Below are positions 28,201 to 35,156 of a DNA stretch of 64,000 nucleotides, piece after piece. Source of the DNA: Gordonia humi (GTDB lineage: Bacteria; Actinomycetota; Actinomycetes; Mycobacteriales; Mycobacteriaceae); contig NZ_JACIFP010000001.1 in assembly GCF_014197435.1 (NCBI RefSeq), forward strand, positions 2,356,001-2,420,000, written 5' to 3'. The translations under genes were made by a program, and so were the position numbers. The notes beneath the pieces are model-generated. The model had not been told where the DNA came from, ran no database searches, and saw only the letters and a program-made list of their open reading frames with translations. Within the stretch, counting starts at the first letter, position 1; every line of letters begins with the position of its first letter.

Positions 28201-28579
28201 CTCGACGGGCATCTCGCCGCGCGCGTATCCGACCGAGTATCTGCGACCGCGGCTGGCCGCGATGGGCGTGACCCCGGCCGACGGACTGCTCGCGGTGCCC
28301 GACGGGACGCGCGTGCTGGTCGGGGGAGCGGTGACACATCGGCAGCGGCCGGCGACGGCGTCCGGGGTGACCTTCGTGAACCTCGAAGACGAGACCGGCA
28401 TGGTGAACGTCGTCTGCTCGGTCGGCCTGTGGTCGCGGTACCGGACACTCGCACAGACTGCGTCCGCGTTGCTCATCCGCGGAAAGGTGCAGAATGCCGA
28501 GGGCGCGGTGACCGTCGTCGCCGACCGGCTGCAGAAGCTGGATCTGAAAGTGGGGACGCGGTCGCGGGACTGGTGCTGA
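25295..28579 (+). CDS. dnaE2: Error-prone DNA polymerase III alpha, DnaE2
   Basis: A 1094-residue C-family polymerase. The chosen GTG gives MGWSNGPPTWSEMERVL, the conserved opening of mycobacterial DnaE2. It has a PHP domain (HAHSAYSFLDGAS), the catalytic aspartates of the palm (PDIDVDIESDRREE) and tower and finger motifs (GRGSSANSAVCF, RPGPIQGG, GFPESHSQSFA). A C-terminal OB domain (VLVGGAVTHRQRP) follows and there is no clamp-binding tail. With ImuA' and ImuB it performs damage-induced mutagenesis; all three genes are within 8.4 kb and share LexA boxes. It ends 11 bases before the convergent citrate synthase gene. Confidence 0.97.
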   Translation: MGWSNGPPTWSEMERVLSGRSPGANDRGGDTFPPTADGRVPGDGGDSPAWSRRRGEYVAADIAHGRSTVPYAELHAHSAYSFLDGASMPEAMVEEAQRLGLTALALTDHDGFYGVVRFAEAAREFGMPTVFGAELSLQRDAARAGAVDPPGDHLLILARGAEGYRRLSRVIADAHMSGGEKGLLRYDADAITAAAVGGHWQVLTGCRKGTVRRGLARAGRHGARDALGDLVERFGAGNVAVELTATGVSDDDERNAILADLAAEMSLTTVATTGAHFAGPANRRLATAVAAVRARTDMNTIDGWLPGVGGAHLRSGDEMARLLSAHPDAVEHAVAIAADCAFSLALIAPNLPPFEVGEGHTEATWLRHLTEEGAVRRYGTRAERPDAYRQIDHELAIIEALTFPGYFLVVHDIVTFCKTHDILCQGRGSSANSAVCFALGITNVDPVGNKLLFERFLSPERDGPPDIDVDIESDRREEVIQYVYRKHGRSHSAQVANVITYRGRSAVRDMARALGYAPGQQDAWSKIPDSAPDDVRDLASQISSMPRHLGIHSGGMVICDRPIADVVPTEWARMENRSVLQWDKDDCAAVGLVKFDLLGLGMLSALHYAIDLVSEHKGIDVDLAQLDLSEQAVYDMLCRADSIGVFQVESRAQMATLPRLKPRNFYDLVVEVALIRPGPIQGGSVHPYIRRRDEKEEVTFDHDSMRPSLERTLGIPLFQEQMMQVAVDVAGFDPAEADQLRRAMGSKRSPERMERLRKRFYDGMRQTHGIEGAVADRIYEKMAAFANFGFPESHSQSFASLVFYSSWFKLHHPAVFCAALLRAQPMGFYSPQSLVADARRHGVQVHRPDVNASRSYAWLENGGLDVRIGLAAVKGLSDDAAQRIVDARESGPFTSVADLSRRTELTLPQLEALATAGAFECFGLDRRTALWEAGAAAGLRDEQLDVTSPRAAPMLPGMSEVDLTAVDAISTGISPRAYPTEYLRPRLAAMGVTPADGLLAVPDGTRVLVGGAVTHRQRPATASGVTFVNLEDETGMVNVVCSVGLWSRYRTLAQTASALLIRGKVQNAEGAVTVVADRLQKLDLKVGTRSRDWC

Positions 28580-28590
28580 AGTCGCGTGAT

Positions 28591-29715
28591 CTACTCCGCG
28601 CGCACCGGCTCCGGTCCCACGTAGCGGGCCACCGGCCGGATGATCTTGGCCTCGGCGACCTGCTCGAGGATGTTCGCGGTCCAGCCGACGACGCGGGCGA
28701 CGCCGAAGGTCGGGGTGAACATGTCCACGGGCAGGCCGACCTCGTGCATCAGCACCCCCGCGTAGAACTCGACATTCGCGTACAGACGGCGACCCGGCTT
28801 CAACTCGTTGATCGCGGCCTCGATCTCGGCTTCGACGGCCATCGCCTGCCGCACCAGATCGGAGTCGTAGCGCTGCCGTACAACCGATTTCAGCAGTTCC
28901 GCGCGGGGGTCGCGGGTCCGGTAGACGGCGTGGCCGAAGCCCATGACGATCTCGCCTCTCTCGATGCGTCCGCGCACCCAGTCGCGCGTGTTCGCCGGAT
29001 CGCCGATCTCGTCCAATGCGGCCAGCGCTCGACTCGGTGCGCCACCGTGCCGCGGGCCGAGGAACGCGCCGAGCGCGCCCAACACCGACGACGTCATATC
29101 CGATCCGGTGGAGGCGACGACGCGACCGGCGAACGTCGACGCGTTGAACCCGTGATCGATCGTGGTGATCAGATACGTGCGCAGTGAGTCGGCGGCCTCG
29201 GCGTCCGACGAACCGGTGGCCATTCGCAGATAGTCGGAGACGTGGTCGGCCTCCGGATCGGGGTCGAGGACATCGAGTCCCTGCGAGATACGATGTGCCG
29301 CAGCGAGAATGGTCGGTACGACCGCTCCGGTGCGCAGTGCTGCGTCGACCAGTTCGGGGCGGTCCATGTCGAACGTCGGTCGGTCGGCGACGCCCAGCGC
29401 CGCCAGTGCCACGCGCAGCGCGGCGAGCGGTTCGACGCCCGGGCCCGCCACTCGACGGAGCAGCTCGACGGTCTCGTCGTCGATGACGCGGAGTGCGCCG
29501 ATCCGTCGCACGAACGCCGCCGACTGCTCCGGAGAGGGAAGCGTCCCGAACACCATCAGATGCCAGACGTCTTCGAACGTCGCCGTCCGAGCGAGCTGCG
29601 TCGCGTCGTACTGCCGGTAATGGTAGAAACCCTCTTCGCCTCGCACATCACCGATCTCGGTGTCGGTGACGATGACGTTCTTGAGGCCGCGGGGAACGCT
29701 GATCGGTGTGCTCAT
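28591..29715 (-). CDS. citA: Citrate/2-methylcitrate synthase
   Basis: A 374-residue citrate-synthase-family enzyme from ATG at MSTPISVPRGLKNV; the longer open frame upstream runs antisense through the divergent gene and was rejected. Active-site histidines are in HGGAPSRALA and GFGHAVYRTRDPR. The third catalytic acid is Glu in RLYANVEFYAG, where classical enzymes have Asp; some actinobacterial paralogues share this. It condenses acetyl-CoA (or propionyl-CoA) with oxaloacetate. Palindromes in the 40-bp gap to the divergent HTH-citrate-synthase gene suggest joint control. Confidence 0.9.
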   Translation of the reverse strand: MSTPISVPRGLKNVIVTDTEIGDVRGEEGFYHYRQYDATQLARTATFEDVWHLMVFGTLPSPEQSAAFVRRIGALRVIDDETVELLRRVAGPGVEPLAALRVALAALGVADRPTFDMDRPELVDAALRTGAVVPTILAAAHRISQGLDVLDPDPEADHVSDYLRMATGSSDAEAADSLRTYLITTIDHGFNASTFAGRVVASTGSDMTSSVLGALGAFLGPRHGGAPSRALAALDEIGDPANTRDWVRGRIERGEIVMGFGHAVYRTRDPRAELLKSVVRQRYDSDLVRQAMAVEAEIEAAINELKPGRRLYANVEFYAGVLMHEVGLPVDMFTPTFGVARVVGWTANILEQVAEAKIIRPVARYVGPEPVRAE

Positions 29716-29734
29716 GACTCGATCATCATCGACA

Positions 29735-29766
29735 TTGATCAACATCGTCAATGTTGATTGAATCAA
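29735..29766. promoter_or_regulatory. Stacked palindromes between divergent citrate synthase genes
   Basis: Three overlapping symmetric elements made of TTGAT/ATCAA half-sites: TTGATCAA (29735-29742), ATCAACAT-N5-ATGTTGAT (29738-29758, perfect 8-bp arms) and TTGATT-G-AATCAA (29754-29766). The region is AT-rich against a GC-rich background and covers both presumed promoters. A natural ligand is the HTH domain of the adjacent citrate-synthase-like protein. Confidence 0.6.
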
Positions 29767-29769
29767 CGT

Positions 29770-30849
29770 GTGGACTCCTGGATCACCACGTCGGAGGCGG
29801 CGGCGCGACTCGGCGTCAAACGCGGCACGCTGTACTCGTACGTCAGTCGAGGGCTGCTGGAGTCGCGACGGCAGCCGGGGCAGGAGGAGTCGCTGTTCGA
29901 CCGCACGCAGATCGACTCTCTCGCCGCGGCCAAACACGACGGTCGCCGTGCGGGCGACCGTCTGCTCAAGTTCCGGGCGGTGTCGACGCGCGTGTCGTCG
30001 ATCAGCGACGACCGGCTCTACCTGCGAGGGCGCGATCTCTCCGACGTCTGCGACACCATGGACTTCGCGGCCGCCGCGCGGTTCGTCCTCGCCGTCGACG
30101 AACCACGGCGAGCGCCCGAGGTGGATCTGTCCGTCATCGCACGGGTCGACGTGGAGCGACGGATCCCCTTGACCGTCGCCTTGATCGCGGCCGGCGATCC
30201 GCTGCGCGCCGACCGCACGGACGCCGCGGCGAAGGCACTCGGACTGCTTCCCGTTCTGGCGCAGGCTGTTTCGGAGATCGATCTCGGACACCCGTGGATC
30301 GACCTCCTCGTGACGACATTGATCGACAACGGACTCGCCGCTTCCACGACCGCGGCGCGTGTCGCGGCCTCGGCTCGTGCCGGAATCTTCGACGCGGTGC
30401 TCGCGGGTTACGCCGCACTGTCGGGCCCGTTGCACGGTGGCGCGCCCGCCGCGGCGTACGAACTCGTCGACGCCGTGGTCGACGGCACTCCCGTCGATCG
30501 GGCCCTCGCCGACGCCGTGGTCGACGGCAGACTCCCCGGATTCGGACACGTCGTCTACGGTGGCCCGGATCCCCGTGCGACGATCGTCTTCGACCGGATT
30601 CGAGCCGATCGGCCGACCTCACCCGCATTGGCCGCCGCCGACCTGATCGTCGGCCGCGCGGGGAGGGCGGCCAACGTCGATCTGGCGAGCGCCGTCGTCG
30701 CCCGCGAGCTGGGTCTCGGGCCGCGCGCCGGCGAGGTCCTGTTCCAATACGGCAGGACGGTCGGCATGGCCGCGCACGTGGTCGAGGAGTACGGCGAGGC
30801 GCCGCTGCGCTGGCGCGGCAGCGACACCGGGCACGACCGTACGAGATGA
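29770..30849 (+). CDS. Citrate-synthase-like protein with N-terminal helix-turn-helix
   Basis: A 359-residue protein from a GTG (VDSWITTSEAAARLGV). The first 60 residues are a MerR/excisionase-type helix-turn-helix (TSEAAARLGVKRGTLYSYVS) and the rest is citrate synthase fold, with HGGAP, GFGHVVYGGPDPR and NVD all retained at the catalytic places. The family is known in actinobacteria as DNA-binding citrate synthase homologues. The intact active-site residues mean it could sense oxaloacetate or acyl-CoA, or still catalyse. The stacked palindromes overlap its start and are the likely operator, so autoregulation and control of the divergent synthase are plausible. Confidence 0.85.
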   Translation: MDSWITTSEAAARLGVKRGTLYSYVSRGLLESRRQPGQEESLFDRTQIDSLAAAKHDGRRAGDRLLKFRAVSTRVSSISDDRLYLRGRDLSDVCDTMDFAAAARFVLAVDEPRRAPEVDLSVIARVDVERRIPLTVALIAAGDPLRADRTDAAAKALGLLPVLAQAVSEIDLGHPWIDLLVTTLIDNGLAASTTAARVAASARAGIFDAVLAGYAALSGPLHGGAPAAAYELVDAVVDGTPVDRALADAVVDGRLPGFGHVVYGGPDPRATIVFDRIRADRPTSPALAAADLIVGRAGRAANVDLASAVVARELGLGPRAGEVLFQYGRTVGMAAHVVEEYGEAPLRWRGSDTGHDRTR

Positions 30850-30931
30850 CGGACGGCCGCGGATCGGCGATATTCGCTGGACGCCTCGGGCCGGGCGTTG
30901 TTAGCCTCGTCGCGACCGTGCAGTACAGCTG

Positions 30932-31003
30932 AGGAGGTGGTTACCCGTGAACGATTCGACAGGGTGCTCCTCGCAGAGGTCACGGTAGGACGACAAGTCG
31001 TCC
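30932..31003 (+). promoter_or_regulatory. Possible leader peptide and hairpin upstream of the hydrolase gene
   Basis: A strong ribosome site GAGGAGG (30931-30937) precedes a GTG-initiated 13-codon frame (30947-30988, peptide VNDSTGCSSQRSR). The stop codon touches a perfect hairpin, GGACGAC-AA-GTCGTCC (30988-31003). The arrangement resembles a translational attenuator in front of the alpha/beta hydrolase gene 40 bases later. It is suggestive only. Confidence 0.3.
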
Positions 31004-31042
31004 GCGGAGCGCCGATCACGCACTTCGCAAAGGACCACGACC

Positions 31043-31771
31043 ATGTATTTTCACTCCGATCCTCGTATCGACGACGTCGTCGTCGAGCGTGACTTCACTC
31101 TCGGCGACATACCGGGAATCCTGTGGACGCCCGCGTCGGTGTCGGCTTCCGCATCGCCGATCCTGCTGGGCAATCAAGGCGGACTCGACCGGATGCGCGC
31201 ACGTCTGGCGGCCCGTGCCCGAGCGGCGGTCGAATCCGGATTCGCTTGCGCGACTCTGGAACTTCCGGGCAGTGGCGTCCGTGAGCCGCTCGACGCCGTC
31301 GACCGGGCTCGCGCGGACCTGCATCGAGCGCTTGCCGCGGGCGAACCGCTCGACGGGATCGTCGACCGACTGATTCCGCCGTTGGTGGACGCGGCCGTCC
31401 CCGAGTTCCAAGCTCTGCTCGACGCGCTCTACGAGTTGCCTGGGATCGACGGCCCCGCCGGGACGTCCGGCGGGATCACCGCGATCGCGGTGCGCCTGGC
31501 CAGAGTCGACCCGCGGATCGTCTGCGCGGTGCTGTTCGCCGGGAGTCTCCTTCCCGCGGCCACGTTCGACGACGCCCGCGAGCTGACGATCCCGCTGCAC
31601 GTCCTGCTGCAGTGGGACGACGAGGGCAACGACAGACAGGCCGCCCTCGACCTGTTCGACGCGTTCGGCTCCGCCGAGAAGACGCTGAACGCCAATATGG
31701 GCGGTCACGCCGGTGTGCCCGAGCACGCCGGGGCGGCCGCGTCAGCGTTCTTCGAGCGGCACCTGCGCTAA
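31043..31771 (+). CDS. Alpha/beta hydrolase (dienelactone-hydrolase-like)
   Basis: A 242-residue protein with an alpha/beta hydrolase layout: an oxyanion-region loop LLGNQGGLDR, a nucleophile elbow GTSGG (about residue 142) and late acidic and histidine residues (QWDDEGND, GGHAGVPEH). No signal peptide is seen, so it is cytoplasmic. The substrate is unknown; small esters, lactones or carbamates are possible. The last 30 bases overlap the convergent sigma-factor gene. Confidence 0.75.
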   Translation: MYFHSDPRIDDVVVERDFTLGDIPGILWTPASVSASASPILLGNQGGLDRMRARLAARARAAVESGFACATLELPGSGVREPLDAVDRARADLHRALAAGEPLDGIVDRLIPPLVDAAVPEFQALLDALYELPGIDGPAGTSGGITAIAVRLARVDPRIVCAVLFAGSLLPAATFDDARELTIPLHVLLQWDDEGNDRQAALDLFDAFGSAEKTLNANMGGHAGVPEHAGAAASAFFERHLR

Positions 31772-32590
31772 CGTCTCGATCTCGACGGCGGCGAGTTCGT
31801 CCCGTCGGAGCGTCGCGTCGATCGCCGCGATCGCTCCGGCGGGCGTGAACGACACGTCCATCACCAGCAGCATCGCGTCGCCGCCCGCCGGATGAGGGAC
31901 GGCCACACCGACCTTCCCGTCGAGGGCGACGGTGAGCGCGGTCTTCGCCCGGAACATGAACGCGTCGGCGATCGCCGGTGCACCGTGCACCAGGGCGGGA
32001 GGCTCGTCGTCGGTGAACGTGCGGAACACCGAGTCCGGATCGAGGAGTTCGACGAGGCCGGTGAAGTCGCCGTCGCGCGACGCGGCCAAGAACGCCGACA
32101 CGGCGCTCGCCCGACGAGACCCGGCGTCGGGTGGCGCCGCGGACACCCGCTTACGCGCACGGCTCGCGATCTGCCGAGTCGCGGCGGGAGTCTTGCCGAG
32201 GATCGACGCGACGTCGTCGAACGGGACGCCGAACACGTCGTGCAGCACGAATGCGACGCGTTCGGCGGGTCCGAGGGAGTCGACGACGGCGCCGAGCGCG
32301 GCCCCGACGGCGTCGGCGAGCTGCGCTTGGTCGTCGGGTCCCGCGTGCGGGTCGGCGAGCTCCACATCGTCGATCGACGCGGTGTCGCGGCGGGCGCGCA
32401 GCATGTCCAGGCATACGCGTGAGACGACGGTGGTCAACCAGGCGGGCGGATTGTCGATCTCGTCGTCGACGCCGACCGCTCGAAGCCACACCTCCTGCAC
32501 GGCCTCCTCCGCGTCCGTGGGCGATCCGAGCATCCGTGTGGCGATTGCGACGAGCCGTGGTCGGGCGGTCTCGAAGTCGTCTACCTGCAT
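31742..32590 (-). CDS. sigJ: ECF sigma factor with SnoaL-like C-terminal domain (SigJ-type)
   Basis: A 282-residue extracytoplasmic-function sigma factor: sigma-2 at residues 6-70 (DAEEAVQEVWLRAV), sigma-4 at about 100-155 (PAERVAFVLHDVFGVPFDDV) and a SnoaL/NTF2-like regulatory domain from about 165. The fused domain replaces an anti-sigma factor in the ECF41/ECF56 and SigJ families. The WLPEP linker motif and DGGG(K/R) motif usually seen in ECF41 are not evident here. The next gene, divergent, encodes a carboxymuconolactone-decarboxylase-like protein, the typical ECF41 partner, and both genes carry a matching TGTCACA-CGTC promoter. Confidence 0.9.
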   Translation of the reverse strand: MQVDDFETARPRLVAIATRMLGSPTDAEEAVQEVWLRAVGVDDEIDNPPAWLTTVVSRVCLDMLRARRDTASIDDVELADPHAGPDDQAQLADAVGAALGAVVDSLGPAERVAFVLHDVFGVPFDDVASILGKTPAATRQIASRARKRVSAAPPDAGSRRASAVSAFLAASRDGDFTGLVELLDPDSVFRTFTDDEPPALVHGAPAIADAFMFRAKTALTVALDGKVGVAVPHPAGGDAMLLVMDVSFTPAGAIAAIDATLRRDELAAVEIETLAQVPLEER

Positions 32591-32591
32591 G

Positions 32592-32618
32592 TGTCACATC
32601 CTTGTCCATCGATCCGTC
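32592..32618 (+). promoter_or_regulatory. ECF41-type promoter for the carboxymuconolactone-decarboxylase gene
   Basis: TGTCACA (32592-32598), a 16-nt spacer, then CGTC (32615-32618), which is the ECF41 consensus. Transcription would run to the decarboxylase-like gene starting at 32674. Confidence 0.75.
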
Positions 32619-32626
32619 ATAGGTGT

Positions 32627-32653
32627 GACGAAGTGAGCGCTTTGCATGTGACA
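32627..32653 (-). promoter_or_regulatory. ECF41-type promoter for sigJ (autoregulation)
   Basis: On the minus strand, TGTCACA (32653-32647), a 16-nt spacer, then CGTC (32630-32627). It lies 37 bases upstream of the sigma-factor start and has exactly the same spacing as the divergent promoter, implying that the factor drives both its own gene and its partner. Confidence 0.75.
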
Positions 32654-32673
32654 TCGACTCGAGGAGACCACCC

Positions 32674-33132
32674 ATGTCCGCACGTATGACCAACCCCGTG
32701 TTCCTTCTGCCCGGCGTGTTCGAGGGGCTCACCGCGATCGGGAAGGCGATCGCCGACACCGGCCTCGGCCAGGATCTCTGCGAGATCGTGAACATGCGCG
32801 CCAGCCAACTCAACGGCTGCAGCACGTGTCTCGACGGGCACTGGCGACTCGCACGCCGACACGGCGTCAGCGACGAGAAGCTGTTCGCCGTCGGCGCCTG
32901 GCGCGACGCACCGTACTTCTCCGCCGCCGAGCGCATCGCGCTGGAGATGACCGAGGAGCTCACCCACCTGTCGATCAAGCCCGCGGCCGTCTCGGACGAC
33001 CTGTGGGATCGTGCGGCCGACGAGTTCGACGAGGCCCAGCTCGCGGCCCTCGTCGTCGCCATCGCGAACATCAACCTGTACAACCGGGTCAACCACGCCA
33101 CTCGTCAGGAGGGCGGCTCATGGAAGCCGTGA
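32674..33132 (+). CDS. Carboxymuconolactone-decarboxylase/AhpD-like protein
   Basis: A 152-residue all-helical protein with the AhpD-type redox pair in NGCSTCLDGH and the following conserved histidine. Such proteins act as alkylhydroperoxidase-like reductases or decarboxylases and are the usual targets of ECF41 sigma factors. A GAGGAGA ribosome site lies 8 bases upstream of the ATG. The SigJ-type promoter upstream suggests that it is induced by the divergent sigma factor. Confidence 0.88.
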   Translation: MSARMTNPVFLLPGVFEGLTAIGKAIADTGLGQDLCEIVNMRASQLNGCSTCLDGHWRLARRHGVSDEKLFAVGAWRDAPYFSAAERIALEMTEELTHLSIKPAAVSDDLWDRAADEFDEAQLAALVVAIANINLYNRVNHATRQEGGSWKP

Positions 33133-33180
33133 CGAGCGTCGTGGCCGGCGGTTGAGCAACTCGTGACAAGATGACCCGGA

Positions 33181-33332
33181 GAGCAGGCGGCGCGAGAGGG
33201 ATCGATGATCCGTCTCAGGGGCATCCCCTGGGTTCATGCACGGCACGGCTTCGCGTCGCGCGCAGACGGGCACACTCCGTGTACGGCGCTGCGCGCCGAG
33301 AACGACATGTTCTGGTCGCGCCGCCTGCGCTC
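33181..33332 (+). ncRNA. Candidate retron msr-msd non-coding RNA
   Basis: A 152-nt region just upstream of the reverse transcriptase, framed by a long inverted repeat of the a1/a2 type. GAGC plus AGGCGGCGCGA (33181-33195) pairs with TCGCGCCGCCT plus GCTC (33316-33332), 15 pairs with a 2-nt bulge. Inside are perfect small hairpins: GGATC-GAT-GATCC (33199-33211), CAGGGG-CAT-CCCCTG (33216-33230) and CGGCGC-TGC-GCGCCG (33284-33298), plus a TGCACGG/CCGTGTA pairing that could close an msd loop. The layout a1, two short stem-loops, longer stem, a2, reverse transcriptase is that of a retron. The branch guanosine was not identified. Confidence 0.65.
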
Positions 33333-33350
33333 GTCGACGAGGGGAGCGCG

Positions 33351-34652
33351 ATGACGGGGCAGGGGCTCGAGCCGCCGCAGCGCTTCACCGGACACGATGC
33401 GAACGCGATGGGATTCGCGGTGTCCCGCCGCATGATGCGGCTCCGACCCGCCGAGAGGGCCGACGCCTGGACGTGGCTCACCCTGCAGGAGATGTTCGCC
33501 GACACGGTGTGGCCCGACGACGCGGACGAGATCGCCCAAGCGGTGCTCGCCGTGTATCCGGAGCCGCCGTCGCGCATCCAGGAGGCGTTGACGGCTGTCA
33601 TCGTCGCGATGCCCGGGCGGCGCGAACCCTTCGCCGCCGACCCCGGGAGCTCGTCGCCGGTGTTCGACGTCCGGCAGATCGCCGATGTCGAGGAGCTCGC
33701 GGCCTGGCAGAATCTGTCGATGCCCGAACTGGACTGGTTCGCCGCCCGCGGCCGTGGGTCCCGCCGGGCGCCGACGCGACTGCGGCACTACCGGGTCTGG
33801 CAGATCCCGAAGCGGCACGGCGGTCTCCGCATCATCGAGGCGCCGAAGGAACGGCTCGCCACCATTCAACGACGCATCCTCGACGACGTCCTCGCGCATG
33901 TCCCGCCCCATCCGGCGGCCCACGGTTTCGTCCGCGGGCGCTCGGTCACGTCGTTCGCGGGTCCGCACGCGCTGCACGACGTCGTGCTCCGCATCGATCT
34001 GCGCCACTGTTTCGAACATGTCACGTATCCGCGAGTCAAGGCGGTGTTCACGGCGATCGGGTACCAGCCGGGCGTCGCCGCGTACCTGACGGCGCTGTGC
34101 ACGACGACGATCGCGGTCGACGACCAGCGACTCACCGACTCTCTCCACGCGGCACTGCTCCGGGAACGGCACCTGCCCCAGGGGGCGCCGACGTCGCCTG
34201 CGCTGCTCAACCTGGTGTTGCGACGCACGGACATCCGCATCGCGGGTTTCGCCGCCGCGAACAGGCTCACGTACACGCGGTACGGCGACGATCTCGCGCT
34301 GTCCGGCGACGACGTCGACGTGGGGCGGGTGCTCTGGGCGGTGTCGTCGATCATCCGCGACGAGGGCTTCACCGTGCATCCCGACAAGGTCCGTGTGATG
34401 GGCGAGCATCAACGTCAACAGTTGACCGGGCTCGTCGTGAACGCCGGACCGCGCGCCGCCCGGGCCGACTACGATGCACTGAAAGCGCTGCTGCACAATG
34501 CGATCCGCGACGGAGGTCAGTCGCAGAACCGCGCAGGCCGAGACGACTTCCGGGCGTATGTGTACGGGCGTATCGGCTGGGTGTCGACCGGATCGCAGGC
34601 CAGGCGTCGCAAACTCACCGAGATGGCGGCACGCGTCGACTGGGAGCGTTAG
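33351..34652 (+). CDS. Retron-type reverse transcriptase with N-terminal extension
   Basis: A 433-residue RT from the ATG of MTGQGLEPPQ, with GAGGGGAG as ribosome site; a start 60 codons upstream would run through the candidate RNA. Residues 1-145 are an extension like that of myxobacterial retron RTs (Mx162 class). The RT core has IPKRHGGLRIIEAPK, HPAAHGFVRGRS, motif A RIDLRHCF, motif B LPQGAPTSPALLN, motif C YGDD (residues 311-314) and the retron-like LTGLVVN. Motif C normally reads YADD. It would copy part of the upstream RNA into msDNA. No effector gene is adjacent: upstream is the AhpD-like gene and downstream trmL is convergent, overlapping by four bases. Confidence 0.9.
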   Translation: MTGQGLEPPQRFTGHDANAMGFAVSRRMMRLRPAERADAWTWLTLQEMFADTVWPDDADEIAQAVLAVYPEPPSRIQEALTAVIVAMPGRREPFAADPGSSSPVFDVRQIADVEELAAWQNLSMPELDWFAARGRGSRRAPTRLRHYRVWQIPKRHGGLRIIEAPKERLATIQRRILDDVLAHVPPHPAAHGFVRGRSVTSFAGPHALHDVVLRIDLRHCFEHVTYPRVKAVFTAIGYQPGVAAYLTALCTTTIAVDDQRLTDSLHAALLRERHLPQGAPTSPALLNLVLRRTDIRIAGFAAANRLTYTRYGDDLALSGDDVDVGRVLWAVSSIIRDEGFTVHPDKVRVMGEHQRQQLTGLVVNAGPRAARADYDALKALLHNAIRDGGQSQNRAGRDDFRAYVYGRIGWVSTGSQARRRKLTEMAARVDWER

Positions 34653-35113
34653 ACCGCCCCGTCGAACCCGTGCTGCCGCCAGGCCTCGTACAGGACGACG
34701 CTGGTCGCGTTGGCCAGATTCATGGATCGGCGGTCCGGGAGCATCGGGATCCGCAGCTGGTCGGTGACGTGCGGGTCGGCCATCACCTCGTCGGGCAGCC
34801 CGGTCGGTTCCGGTCCGAACATCAGCACGTCGCCCGCGCGATACTCGACGTCGGTGTAGAAGCGCGTCGCGTGCGAGCTCAGCGCGAAGACACGTTCGGG
34901 TCGTAGTCGGTCCCATGCGGTCTCCAGATCCGGGTGCACGGTGACGTTCGCCATCTCGTGATAGTCCAGACCGGCCCGCTTGACCTGCGTGTCGGTCATG
35001 GTGAACCCGAGCGGCTCGATCAGGTGCAGTTCGCAGCCCGTATTGGCCGCGATCCGGATCGCGTTGCCGGTATTGGGTGGAATGCAGGGCTGGTAGTACA
35101 TGATCCGGAACAC
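34649..35113 (-). CDS. trmL: tRNA (cytidine/uridine-2'-O) methyltransferase TrmL (SpoU family)
   Basis: A 154-residue SPOUT methyltransferase starting MFRIMYYQPCIPPNTGNAIR, the canonical TrmL opening. The C-terminal knot is LRIPMLPDRRSMNLANATSV. It methylates the ribose at the wobble position 34 of certain tRNA-Leu. Length is standard for the family; M. tuberculosis has the equivalent spoU (Rv3366) in the same neighbourhood. Confidence 0.95.
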   Translation of the reverse strand: MFRIMYYQPCIPPNTGNAIRIAANTGCELHLIEPLGFTMTDTQVKRAGLDYHEMANVTVHPDLETAWDRLRPERVFALSSHATRFYTDVEYRAGDVLMFGPEPTGLPDEVMADPHVTDQLRIPMLPDRRSMNLANATSVVLYEAWRQHGFDGAV

Positions 35114-35156
35114 GACTGCGAGTGTATGCCTGACCCGTCGCCGCGATCTCGGATGG

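Noticed and set aside
26390..28339. A 649-residue frame on the minus strand opposite dnaE2
   Set aside because: Antisense shadow, rich in Arg and His, with no motif; dnaE2 is certain here.
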